Assembly: GCA_029961685.1 (NCBI GenBank) | Contig: JARWKL010000004.1 | Span: 32,835,294 to 32,899,293 of the forward strand | DNA length: 64,000 bases | Reading direction: 5' to 3' | Source of the DNA: Aristolochia californica | Lineage: Eukaryota; Streptophyta; Magnoliopsida; Piperales; Aristolochiaceae | In this document: positions 53,919 through 63,633 of the stretch, piece by piece | Position numbering within the stretch: the stretch's first letter is position 1 | How the letters are laid out: each line of letters starts with the position of its first letter | The notes under the pieces: generated by a model | Databases searched by the model: none | The model's input: the letters and a program-made list of their open reading frames with translations, nothing else | Told to the model about the DNA's origin: nothing | Position numbers and translations under genes: made by a program

Positions 53919-56900
53919 CCTACCTCCCCCTGGAGAAAGAGTTTGTCCTCAAGCTCAAAAGTAGGGTAGACTTATTTGAAGATGTCCACACGTTCCCATG
54001 TTGCAGTGTCGGGGTCAGTGTCCGTCCACTAAACGAGAATCTCACAATGGTCATTGGCCAGCCGAGCGCGTAACACCACATCAGGGGTAAGAATAACCTC
54101 GCCATTATCAACCGGTGGTAGGAATGGAGTGGATGTAGGTTGCGCCTCAGAATGTGGCTCCAAAAGAGAGACATGAAACACATCATGAAGTTTGGCCGTG
54201 TCTGGTAATTTGAGCTGATAGGCGACTAGTCCCACGTGTCAAAGAATGGGGAACGGCCCAAATAATCTGGGAGAGAGCTTATGTCATGGTGGTCCTGCAA
54301 GAGACTGCCGATGGTAGGGCTGGAGCTGTAGCCACACATAATCCCCAACCTCAAAAGTGACCTCACAGTGGCCTTTGTCATAGACATCCTTCATCGGATG
54401 TTGGGTGCGTCGTAGCCGTTATGTGATAGTTTGTAGCAATAGATCCCATTCCATGAGTGCCTAATCAATCGCATCCACACAGGTGGACCCTGGGTTGTAC
54501 GAGAGAAGGCGAGGTGGATCCCGGCCATATATAACCCGGAAAGGAGTGGATTGCAAAGCAGAGTGCAAAGAAGTGTTGTAATAGTATTTGGCCCACGGAA
54601 GCCATTGAACCCATTGTGGATGATAGGTGGAGGAGAACTTCAATTTAGTCCCACTCAAGCGAAAAAGTTCCCGCATAAAGGTGCTCGTGAAAACTGAATG
54701 CCATGTAAGCAAACTATTTGCTCCAGGAAAGTCTGAGCAACCCGTGTTGCTGTATAAGGATGAGCCAATGGTATAAAATGTCCGTACTTGGAGAATCCAT
54801 CAACCACCACGAAAAGTACTGATTTTCCAGAAGATAGGGGTAGACCTTCCACAAAATCCATCGAAATGTAGGCCCAAACTTGCGTAGGAAGGGCCAGAGG
54901 CTGGAGAAGATTGGCTGGACTCAAGTGATCGGCTTTGTTGCACTGACAGACCTGACAGTCGCCCACATAAGTCGCAATAGAGGGCTTCATGGCTTGCCAG
55001 TAAAAATCAGTTCAAATTCTGTGCAAGGTCTTCTGTATCCCCTCGTGTGTATTGTCATAGTAGGTCAAGAGAATAGCTGGAATCAACTCGGACTCAGTGG
55101 AAGGAAAAGCCGCTGCTTGTAATAAATAAGTGAATCCTGGATGGACCACTTTGAATTCATTGTCCCTTCCAAAATCTTTTGATGTCGTTCCTATAGTGTA
55201 GGGTCAGTGGCATGTGCATCTCTCACGTAGTATAGGATGATAAATCTCGGCTAGCTGATCGAATAGACCGACTACTGATCCTCAAAACACCACGACAAGG
55301 TGTCTGCCACCTTATTCAATCTCCCCACACGATATTCCGCCTAGAAGTCAAACCCCAACAATTTACTGATCCAGTGCTAATGTGGCGACATCGTCAAATG
55401 ATGTTCTAGTAGGAATTTAAAGCTATAGTGATCCGTGCGTATGAGAAAAGTCTGGCCCCAGAGATAAGGCCTCCAATGTTGGACCACCTTGGCCAACCCA
55501 ATCAATTCGCGCTCATAGGCTGCTAGCTTGTGATGATGAACTACCAACTGTCTGCTAAAATACGCAATAGGATGGCCCAACTGCTATAAAACGGCCCCAA
55601 TGCCCACGTCTGAAGCATCGCACTCAACCATGAACAATTCATCAAAGTTGGGAAGTTGTAATACTGGTGCAGATATGAGGGCAGATTTTAGTGCCGCAAA
55701 CGACTTGGTGGCCTCCTCATTCCAAATCAAGGAATTTTTCTTGAGCAGACTAGTCAATAGTACTGCCACAAGCCCATAGTTCTGAAGAAGTTTGTGGTAG
55801 TAGCCCGCAAGACCCAAAAAACCCCGTAATGCAGAACAAGATTGTGGCTTCGGCCACTCATGAATAACTTTGATCTTCTCGGGATCCACCGTAACCCCCT
55901 CATGTGAGATGATGTGTCCTAGATAAGCCACATGTGAAGCCGCAAAAGAAAACTTGGAATGTTTTAAATAGAGTTGATGTGCTCGTAATAAGTCAAAAAC
56001 AATCCTCAAGTGTGCCAAGTGCTCCTCAACCGACTTGCTATACATAAGAATATCATCGAAAAACACAAGAACAAATTTTTGAAGATAGGGGCTAAATACG
56101 TCGTTCATCAAAGCTTGAAAAGTGGAGGGTGTATTGGATAACCCGAACGGCATGACGATGAACTCAAAGTGGCCATGATGCGTGTGGAACGCCATGTTCT
56201 CGATATCAGAGGGGTGCATCTGGACCTGATGGTATCCCGAACGGAGGTCGATTTTAGTGAATAACCACGACCCATGTAACTCATCAAGGAGCTCATCCAC
56301 TACCAGAATCAAAAGCTTGTCTTTCACTGTCTGCACGTTCAAATCCCGATAATCCATGCAGAATCTCCATGTCCCATCATGTTTCTTCATAAGTAAGACG
56401 GGTGCAGAGAACGAGGAGCGACTGGGACGAATAAGACCATGTTTCAACATCTCCTGGCACTTATGCTCTATCTCGTCCTTCTGAAAGTGTGGGTAATGGT
56501 ACGGTAGCACGACCACTACCTCAGATCCTGGTTTCAGACAAATCTTGTGGTCACAGTGCCTTAGGGGAGGCAATCCCGAAGGATCCTGGAAGAGGTCAGC
56601 GAACTCCCCAACCAGACCATCACTAGTACTATCAGGCTGTTCTTGTGTCTGCAAAGTGTGCATGCGGGGGGCCCTATCCACCTGACAACCCAGTAAGAGC
56701 ACCCGACTCCCAGCCAAATCAAAGCTCATGGTTAAAGACGAAAAGTCCCACAGAATGGGCCCCAACTTTGGTAACCATTTAATGCCTAATACCATATCAA
56801 ATCCTGCCAAGGGAATAACAAAAAATTCAACATTAAACGAAGTAGAGCCAATGAAAAAAGTTACCGCCTTACTAATCCCATAGTTAGGGACCTTCTCGCT

Positions 56901-57756
56901 ATTGGCCATTGAGACGATGGCTATCGGATGAGGGTGTATCTGGATCTGGAGGTGTTGTGCGGCTGTCAAACTCAAAAAATTGTGTGTACTCCCCAAGTTG
57001 ACTAGTCCCACCAATTCTAGGTTGATTACATGAGCTTGGACTTGCATTGTGTTAGGCGATTTCTACCCAGTAATAGCATGCAAGGATATCTCTGGTGGTT
57101 CCTCCTCTATAATATCATCTCGCTCCTTTGGATCCTATGAATTCACCACCTCGAGCCAAAATAATCGTTTACATTGGTGCCCCACCCGATATTGCTTATC
57201 GCAGTTAGAACATAAATTTTTGGACCATCATTCTGCCATCTCCTCACTCATTAATTTTTTGATAAAGTCCGGTAGGGGATTACCAGGTCGTGGATTGGCT
57301 ACCTGAGTCGTAGTCGGAGTGTGTCTGGAGGATGGTGCTGCTGGAGATGCTCTCCGAGATGAAGTATAGTGGTGCCCTTATCACGTGGAGGAAGTGTTCC
57401 TCTCACCCGACCAACCCGGCTTACGTTGCTGCAATTGTTGTCGTTGTTCCATTGCTCTGGCCATATTCATTGCATGAGCTAAATCCGTAGGAATAAGGAG
57501 TTCCGCCTCTGGCCGTAAATACTCATTGAGACCCACTGTGAATAGGGAGACCAGTTGTTCAACCAATACCCTCTCACCAGCACGAGCCAACTTTGAATGG
57601 AACAATTTTTTATATTGTTCCACCGAACCAGTTTGTGGCAATAGGACTAACTCCCCTAGGGGGTTACTGTTGGCGGGAGGCCAAATCTAACTGTGCATAG
57701 ATTTTTAAATTCTCCCCAAGTCATCCCTGGTCTCTCTTTTTCTACTTGAGTAACCT
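53919..57756 (-). pseudogene. Minus-strand Ty3/gypsy gag-pol, gag cut by element G
   Basis: In minus order: gag C-terminal part (57756-57381; KLARAGERVLVEQLVSLF), zinc knuckle (near 57200, decayed), then a 487-codon frame (57047-55584) with protease (LVNLGSTHNF; catalytic DSG changed to NLG), RT (KDEIEHKCQEMLKHGLI, FCMDYRDLNVQTVKDK, polymerase box FFDDILMY intact) and RNase H start (MVECDASDVGIG). RNase H end 55580-55377. Integrase 54990-54461 (SMDFVEGLPLSSGKS) with a deletion that removes the second catalytic Asp. Chromodomain tail 54235-53919. The rest of gag is at 63634-64000. Confidence 0.92.
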
Positions 57757-57761
57757 ATAAC

Positions 57762-58058
57762 TATTATGCCTCAAATCTAACACGCGAGGAAGACGATGAA
57801 TAGGGAGGATTGTTGTAATGTTTTGAGCCTTCGAAGGGAGCTCAACCCTAGACCTCAAAGGGAGAATCTGACCTAGACCTCAGAGGGGAGAATCTGACCT
57901 GATTACAACTAATTAATTCAATGCTTACTTCCTTCACTCATCTCGCGTCCCTATATAGGGAGTTAGGGAAAACATGCCAAAGGCCATAAGTTCAACAAAT
58001 TACAAATAAACCCCTAATGAATAGAAATTGTAAATAAACCCCTAATGAGTCCATAACA
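57762..58058 (-). repeat. 3' LTR of G (297 bp)
   Basis: On the minus strand TGTTATGGACTCATTAGG to GTTAGATTTGAGGCATAATA. It has two copies of the 28-bp repeat seen four and five times in D. CCCTATATAGGG (about 57950) is a likely TATA region. Same family as the D LTRs in U3. Confidence 0.9.
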
Positions 58059-58307
58059 TTACTCCCCTCCTGGAAAATGAGCTTGCCCTCAAGCTTGAAT
58101 GTAGGATGGTGTGCCGTGCCGAAGGCTGGGTCCATGTAAAGTGGCAACCGCAATATCAACGTCAGTGCGCTGGACTACAAAAGTAGAGCAACCAAGCAGA
58201 GGAGCAGATTTTTTTTTCTGCAATTTTATTATTCAGGCCAGCACTGGATCTAATAACACCCACAAAACCTGGGGAGGGTGCTGGTCATCTTCTGCCAGGC
58301 GCTCAAA

Positions 58308-59597
58308 TCAGCATGAGGCTCCTGTCTGGATCTGACCTGTTGACAAACCGACGACCATATCAATAAAGGGATCCTCGGTTCTACCACTCCAGTGACCTGT
58401 CATCACACCCCAGCCTGCAAGTTGGGTCATCTGAACAACCTCAATGCTCTCTGTCACTGAGCCAATATGGTTGATCTTCAACAGATGAGCATTGCACGCC
58501 TTGTCTTGGATTGCTTTCTCCACACACTTTAGGTTAGTAAGAAGAAAATAATCTCCCACACTCTGCACTTGCTCCCCAATCTCCTTTGTTAGCTTGTTGA
58601 AATGTTCCCAATCAGCCTTAGCAAATGGATCCACAATAGACACAAGTGGGTAGTAGGCCACAAAGGACTTGTAGACAATCTTCAAGCTGTCTCCTGAAAT
58701 TTTCTGGGAGCTATCGTGGTTTGCCTCTTTGAAATTCAAACCATATGACTTATTCTTATGGTAAGAGAACTCAAATGCAGAGACATCCATGCCAGTAACC
58801 ACCTGGCCAGGATATCCAGTTATGGCTCCGTGAACAGCACTATGTACAAGAAGAGTACAGTAGATGTTGTCTGATGTATTACTAGGAATTACACGGATCA
58901 TGTAAGTTGGATCAATATACTGCAGGTTTATTGCTGTCTTCTGGCTTTTTGAGAAATGATCCTTGACTTTTTTAGACAGCCAGAGGCCAACATCAAGGAA
59001 TAAACAATTCTCTGATGCATCTTTTGTATCCATATGACTCATGCTGTGAGCAACATACTCCTGCCCAGAACTGTTGGTTAATTCAATGACAATATGCCCA
59101 TTTTCTTTAATTCGCTGCTCGATAAATTCAAAAAGTCCATCTTCTCCTTCTAAGTAAAATGGAGACTTCGGAATTAAGCAACAATCCACATGTCGGCTTG
59201 CCAAAGTAGCATACATAGCTATAAACCCACTATGACGACCCATAAGTTTCACAATTCTAACACCATTCTCAACAATTTCAACTGCAACGTGTGCAGCATG
59301 AATAGGCCTCTGAGCCTCTTCTATTGCTGGGTCAAAACCGAAGGATTTTTTGATCACTGCAATGTCATTATCAAAAGTTTTAGGGATTCCAAGCGCATTT
59401 GCTGCACCATGGCTAAAACCAGCCCCCTTGAACTGCACTCCTTCAAGCCACTTGCAAACTGGTAAAGATGTGTTCCCCAAACGTTCAACATATTGAGTCT
59501 GCATGATCCATGTTAGCTCTATCATGGAAACTCGTTCAAGAATCAGGATGACAGTTTCAGCATCATCTGCATGCACCCACATGAAGAAAAGTGGCAT
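58308..59597 (-). CDS. Fused open frame: ATP-phosphofructokinase piece joined to enolase piece
   Basis: The open stretch is 59657-58308 (449 codons); first ATG at 59597. Residues 90-284 match plant ATP-dependent phosphofructokinase: [67 protein letters not shown] and [18 protein letters not shown]. Residues 285-449 match enolase: [60 protein letters not shown] and [11 protein letters not shown]. The join is near 58805. Enolase catalytic positions are altered (SIEDPF to SIVDPF; GDD to GDY; SHRSGET to GHWSGRT), and the PFK ATP-binding half is missing, so activity is very unlikely. Both source genes normally have many introns and none is here, implying an RNA source. Residues 1-89 are unrecognised. 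Confidence 0.85.
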   Translation of the reverse strand: MPLFFMWVHADDAETVILILERVSMIELTWIMQTQYVERLGNTSLPVCKWLEGVQFKGAGFSHGAANALGIPKTFDNDIAVIKKSFGFDPAIEEAQRPIHAAHVAVEIVENGVRIVKLMGRHSGFIAMYATLASRHVDCCLIPKSPFYLEGEDGLFEFIEQRIKENGHIVIELTNSSGQEYVAHSMSHMDTKDASENCLFLDVGLWLSKKVKDHFSKSQKTAINLQYIDPTYMIRVIPSNTSDNIYCTLLVHSAVHGAITGYPGQVVTGMDVSAFEFSYHKNKSYGLNFKEANHDSSQKISGDSLKIVYKSFVAYYPLVSIVDPFAKADWEHFNKLTKEIGEQVQSVGDYFLLTNLKCVEKAIQDKACNAHLLKINHIGSVTESIEVVQMTQLAGWGVMTGHWSGRTEDPFIDMVVGLSTGQIQTGASC

Positions 59598-59769
59598 TAT
59601 CTCCACTCCCAATAGACACTCACAGTAGATTGTTCTGCCAAACCACCTTCTGGACAATTATACAACGGGAGGAGAGATTCTAGCATTGATTGACATGGAA
59701 AATGTGGACTTGCTAGCACATTGATACTTGTCTTTGTAAGGGATTTAGTTAATAGATCATCTAGAGAGA

Positions 59770-59985
59770 AATTGAAAACCTCATGTCGCAAGTGGTGCGT
59801 CCCATCACGGGTCAATATCACATGAACCTTAGTGAAATAGCCACTTATGTCAAGTCCAAACATAATGCTGTATGGAGGCTCTCCACCTAAGTTCTTTTGA
59901 TCCACATTACTGCTTAACAACTGCAGGTAGCCAGCACAATCCAGCTGCAGCTCATGGTTGATAGAAAATTGAACATCACCACTGC
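59770..59985 (-). pseudogene. Captured calreticulin fragment
   Basis: The minus strand reads VQFSINHELQLDCAGYLQLL then NVDQKNLGGEPPYSIMFGLD and ISGYFTKVHVILTRDG, matching the globular N-domain of calreticulin, an endoplasmic reticulum lectin chaperone (family pattern: Q-F-S-V-K-H-E, D-C-G-G, V-D-Q-K, P-Y-S-I-M-F-G-P-D). About 70 residues survive. The flanking 59600-59770 (NFSLDDLLTKSLTKTS) is not recognised and may be another piece. It sits between the PFK and acyl-CoA oxidase pieces. Confidence 0.75.
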
Positions 59986-60039
59986 TGTTCCCATAAATAA
60001 ACAGTTTTGGAACATGTGATTGAACACACTCTTTTTTTC

Positions 60040-60300
60040 ACTGCTTGAGTGGCTTGCAAAACACACGTCAACATCTGATCTCTTGGTATTCGTACATGAT
60101 CAACCCGCTGGATACCATTATCCATGGTATTGTAAGCTCCATTTCCAAATTGCATCACCAATTGTACTACCTGGAAGAGGGGATTGAATTTCCAAAATTT
60201 GTAGTTGCACAAGAAAACCATTTACTCCATACTCTTGTCCATCGATGAGTAGCTGAGCATAGAGAATAGCATGTGTGGAAACTTTACCCAAGCCACTGTG
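60040..60300 (-). pseudogene. Captured peroxisomal acyl-CoA oxidase fragment
   Basis: The minus strand from about 60294 reads GLGKVSTHAILYAQLLIDGQ, EYGVNGFLVQLQ and SPLPGSTIGD, then in a second frame QFGNGAYNTMDNGIQRVDHV and RIPRDQML, the acyl-CoA oxidase/dehydrogenase middle domain (substrate and FAD region). One frameshift near 60150 breaks it. It covers only a small part of the roughly 660-residue enzyme. Sequence 60301-60428 is unrecognised and ends at H2. Confidence 0.78.
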
Positions 60301-60428
60301 CTCATCAACAGCGAAATAGACCCTTCCCCAAAAAAAATTCAGCATCACAAAAAGCACCTTCACATTCTCATGTGGACAACGAATAGACGCACTGGTGCTG
60401 TGCGCAGCAGTAAAACAACCAAGCCACC

Positions 60429-60829
60429 TGTTATGCACGCAATAACATTATTATTTTTGTGTTTTCTTTAATTTACTTTATTTTATTTCAGTTTTAGGTC
60501 ATAGGGGTATTTTTGGAATATTTTATTTATAGGGGTATTTTTAGAATATTTTAGTGTAAACCCTAACCGGGTGAACCCTATTTAAGGGGTAAGACTAATG
60601 AGAAACAGAAGCATTGAAGTATTAAGAATTAGGGTAAATTTAGCGTAAAGAGGCTTAGAGTTCTACTCAACGAGCTCTAGGGTTATCAAGCTTCCCTTAG
60701 GCTTGATCTTCGTTTTCGTCTTCTCCATGTCTTCCTACTACCCCTATGGTAATTCTTGGAAGACCCGTAACCCGTGGCAGATTGCAGATCCTCCCAAAGA
60801 ATCCACGTGTCAGATCTGGGACCATAACA
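60429..60829 (+). repeat. 5' LTR of H2 (401 bp)
   Basis: TGTTATGCACGCAATAAC to GGGACCATAACA. TATA-like CCTATTTAAGGGG at about 60575. Carries the ATG at 60727 that opens the H2 frame. Confidence 0.93.
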
Positions 60830-62070
60830 ACTGGTATCAGAGCGGGAACACAAGGGGTTATTCTATATCCCAAGAAAGATGGAATGCTATGGGTAAAGAA
60901 TTGGAGGAAATACGAGCACGGTTAGATACTTCCATTAAATGTTATGGAAGGGAAAACCTCGTTGCTGCAGCAAAACAGGTCATGCTACCTCAAATCTCTA
61001 TCTCGGACGGGCAGAATTGGCCATGGCCGGAAAAATCAAAAATTTCGTCTCGAGAGGCAGACGCAGAAAAGCAACAAAAATCAGTCCTCCCCTGCTCATG
61101 GCAAGCCAATGTCGTGCACGCAGCCATGGTCCATTCCGCACGGGAGGGGAAAAATTTCCCGGCTATTCCGACCGAAAAATATTTTCGAGAGTCTGTCTCG
61201 GCAGAATTCCAATTGGCTAGGCCTCCAAGGGCTGCTAATCACCGCAGGAGCAGCACGAGACTCCGTCGACAACAATTCTGTCCTGTTCGGCGACAATTCT
61301 GCCCTATTCGGCGACATTCCAACAGAAGAACCGTCGACATTCCAGCAGAAGATCATCGGCGACATTTCTGCAGACGACCGTCGGCGACAATTCAGCAAAA
61401 GACCCGTCGGCGACAATCCAGCAGAACCGTCGGCAATATTCTGAGAGCCCTCTGTCTCGGCAACTCTCCCAGCGGCGAAGTGAAGCCCCAACGGGCTGCT
61501 CTTCATCACCGGAGAAGCAGGAGATTCCGTCGGCAACATTTCCGTCGAATACTGTTGGCGACATTCCAGCAGAAGACCCGTCGACGACAATTTAGCAGAA
61601 GACCCGTCGGCGACATTCCAGCAGAAGATCGTCGACGACATTTCCATAGAAGACCGTCGGCGAAATTTCCGCAGAAGTCCGTCGGCAACATTCCAGCGGA
61701 GAAGACCCGTCGGCGCCATTCCAGCAGACGACCAATCGGCGACGCTTCCACCATTACCGGCTCCCGCCCTGTTCGGGATTTGCTGCAAGAGGAAGGAGGA
61801 GTCCGATTAAATTTTCCTAACTTAGGAAAATTTAATCGGCCCGGTCCGCTGAGTCGCAAGCCGGACCGGGTTCCTGATCCGGGTCAACCCAGGTTAACTC
61901 GGACCAGCCCAAAAAAAAAAAAAAAAAAGGAAGCGGATAAACAGAGGGGGCGTCATAGCTTTCACGGATGCTACTTCAGCACCAGTGAAGATGTCGGCAT
62001 ACAGACACTACTTCCGAGCTTGAGGACAAGCTCGTTTTCCAAGGGGGGTGTAATGTTATGCACGCAATAA
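60727..62070 (+). CDS. H2 open frame starting in the LTR, 447 codons, Arg-rich repeats
   Basis: ATG at 60727 in the 5' LTR opens [18 protein letters not shown], reads through the PBS (NNWYQSG) and a charged helical leader (RWNAMGKELEEIRARLD). It then enters a long Arg-rich repetitive part (RRRQFSRRPVGDIPAEDRRR) produced by the minisatellite at about 61300-61745, and stops inside the 3' LTR at 62070. The leader is shared with H1. No known domain is seen. The repeat part stays open on both strands, so its openness is weak evidence for coding. The LTR-encoded N-terminus is the most credible part. Confidence 0.4.
   Translation: MSSYYPYGNSWKTRNPWQIADPPKESTCQIWDHNNWYQSGNTRGYSISQERWNAMGKELEEIRARLDTSIKCYGRENLVAAAKQVMLPQISISDGQNWPWPEKSKISSREADAEKQQKSVLPCSWQANVVHAAMVHSAREGKNFPAIPTEKYFRESVSAEFQLARPPRAANHRRSSTRLRRQQFCPVRRQFCPIRRHSNRRTVDIPAEDHRRHFCRRPSATIQQKTRRRQSSRTVGNILRALCLGNSPSGEVKPQRAALHHRRSRRFRRQHFRRILLATFQQKTRRRQFSRRPVGDIPAEDRRRHFHRRPSAKFPQKSVGNIPAEKTRRRHSSRRPIGDASTITGSRPVRDLLQEEGGVRLNFPNLGKFNRPGPLSRKPDRVPDPGQPRLTRTSPKKKKKKEADKQRGRHSFHGCYFSTSEDVGIQTLLPSLRTSSFSKGGVMLCTQ
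61300..61745 (+). repeat. Degenerate minisatellite inside H2
   Basis: A 24-27 bp motif (GTCGGCGACATTCCAGCAGA and variants) occurs about 14 times, interrupted around 61440-61520. Units vary in length and sequence, unlike a CRISPR array. H1 has only scattered related pieces (GGCGAAATTTCCGC). Confidence 0.7.
62016..62033 (+). promoter_or_regulatory. Palindrome upstream of the polypurine tract (element H2)
   Basis: GAGCTTG-AGGA-CAAGCTC stands 20 bases before the 3' LTR in an element with no pol gene, the strongest hint that this sequence is kept for a reason other than protein coding. Confidence 0.45.
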
Positions 62071-62454
62071 CATTATTATTTTAGTGTTTTCTTTAATTTA
62101 CTTTATTTTATTTCAGTTTTAGGTCATAGGGGTATTTTTGGAATATTTTATTTATAGGGGTATTTTTAGAATATTTTAGTGTAAACCCTAACCGGGTGAA
62201 CCCTATTTAAGGGGTAAGACTAATGAGAAACATAAGCATTGAAGTATTAAGAATTAGGTTAAATTTAGCGTAAAGAGGCTTAGAGTTCTACTCAACAAGC
62301 TCTAGGGTTATCAAGCTTCCCTTAGGCTTGATCTTCGTTTTCGTCTTCTCCATGTCTTCCTACTACCCCTATGGTAATTCTTGGAAGACCCGTAACCCGT
62401 GGCAGATTGTAGATCCTCCCAAAGAATCCACGTGTCAGATCTGGGACCGTAACA
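62054..62454 (+). repeat. 3' LTR of H2 (401 bp)
   Basis: TGTTATGCACGCAATAAC to GGGACCGTAACA, followed by target duplication CCACC and the A-rich start of the remaining G cargo. Confidence 0.93.
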
Positions 62455-62459
62455 CCACC

Positions 62460-63321
62460 AAAAAAATTTCAGAGGTCACAAAAAAAAAAAAATTTAATGG
62501 AGCCCGACATCCTCCCAAAAATTTGATCTCGACTTGCTTTGGTTCGTGGCTTCCAGAAACAGAGAGCATTCGTTCCCAATTTCCGAGCAGCGTTGCTGCT
62601 GCTCAGCACCTTGGAGGCACTTCAACCGCCTGGAACCACCAATTTGAACTAAAAATAGATGGTGTTTCAAACTCTTACCCAAAAATTCGTTGGATATGGT
62701 TCCCCGTTGGGCTTTTGAGGGCAAAATTGAGGTTGAGAATGAGAATCTGGAAGCCAGAGCCCACTGGATTTATTTCTGATGGTGCCGACGGAGCCTCCTC
62801 CGCATCTGGTGGCTAAAGGCAAACCTGCGCTGACGTGGCAAATATGGCTGGCGCTCGTCGGCCCTTTCCGGAGGAATTTGTGCCCCATTAAGTGCCAGTT
62901 CAGCCAGTGTCGTCGTTTACGTCACCGGTGGAAGGTGTATGGCTTCGTGGGAGACAGGGGAGGGGAAAAACCCATCTGATGTGAACTATTTTGGGTCACC
63001 ATCGTCTGATGTCCTGGTCGAAATAGTCCTCAGAATAGTTTCCTTTTGTAGATTTGGATGGGGTTCCACTCGCCGTGAGTCGTGTTGGTGTGCATCGACT
63101 GGGGAACAGGATGCCATGTTTGATTTTTCCAGGCGGTGGTCGGTTTTCTTGTCCGAGATTGCTTCTCGAGAGAATGCCTCTCGATACTCCATTGATAGCC
63201 AATACTTCACCCAAGAGGCACGCCATTTCTGTATCTCTTCCGCTGCAATGCCTGCTGCAGCCATTTCTCCGATTTGTCTGTGCATTGCCAACCATGGGTC
63301 TTCGTGGCCCATCGTGTTCCC
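62460..63321 (-). other. Leader and 5' cargo of G
   Basis: After the PBS the minus strand has AGCGGGAACACGATGGG, nearly identical to the leader start of H1/H2, opening a 108-codon frame at 63312 (MGHEDPWLAMHRQIGEM...) of unknown function. An 80-bp block at 62938-63020 is shared with D (14818-14905). The rest (62460-62900) contains broken frames I cannot identify. A T-run/A-run cluster (A13 near 62480) lies at the left edge. Confidence 0.5.
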
Positions 63322-63336
63322 GCTATGATACCAAGA

Positions 63337-63628
63337 TGTTATGCCCCAGATCTAACACGCGAGGAAGACGATGAATAGGGAGGATTGTTGTGCTGTTTTG
63401 AGCCTTTGAAGGGAGCTCAACCCTGGACCTCAAAGGGAGAATCCGACCTAGACCTCAGAGGGGAGAATCTGACCTGATTACAACTAATTAATTCAATGCT
63501 TGCTTCATTCATCTCACGTCCCTATATAGGGAGTTAGGGAAAACATGCCAAAGGCCATAAGTTCAACAAATTACAAATAAACCTCTAATGAATAGAATTT
63601 GTAAATAACCCCTAATGAGTCCATAAAA
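63337..63628 (-). repeat. 5' LTR of G (292 bp)
   Basis: On the plus strand TGTTATGCCCCAGATC to GAGTCCATAAAA; the final ACA is mutated. It has two 28-bp repeat units and CCCTATATAGGG, and is near-identical to 57762-58058. Confidence 0.9.
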
Positions 63629-63633
63629 ATAAC

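Larger units (their letters stand above)
60429..62454 (+). mobile_element. H2: non-autonomous LTR element (2.0 kb) nested in G
   Basis: Equal 401-bp LTRs (60429-60829 and 62054-62454) differ at about six positions by eye. Target duplication CCACC is perfect (60424-60428 and 62455-62459). PBS TGGTATCAGAGC follows the left LTR after AC. A purine tract AAGGGGGGTGTAA precedes the right LTR. No gag-pol motif is present. An A18 tract (61911-61928) and the palindromic tail mirror H1. It is oriented opposite to its host element G. Confidence 0.95.
57762..63628 (-). mobile_element. Element G: Ty3-type LTRs carrying pieces of four or more host genes
   Basis: LTRs 57762-58058 and 63337-63628 flank a unit of about 3.8 kb after removal of nested H2 (60429-62454). 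Target duplication ATAAC is perfect (57757-57761 and 63629-63633), and the interrupted gag frame is continuous across it. A PBS-like TGGTATCATAGC (63322-63333, reverse complement) follows the 5' LTR. Minus-sense order: leader, unrecognised cargo, acyl-CoA oxidase piece, calreticulin piece, PFK piece, enolase piece, A-tract, pol tail with palindrome, 3' LTR. There is no gag-pol. All cargo is sense and intron-less. Confidence 0.92.

Noticed and set aside
58308..59657. A functional phosphofructokinase, PFP subunit or enolase gene
   Set aside because: Only parts of each enzyme are present, key enolase residues are changed, and the frame sits inside element G. The PFK piece fits the ATP-dependent enzyme better than PFP.
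61300..61745. CRISPR-like array
   Set aside because: Units are degenerate, contiguous and without unique spacers, in plant retrotransposon DNA.
61096..61788. 230-codon minus-strand frame in H2
   Set aside because: Produced by the minisatellite being open in several frames.
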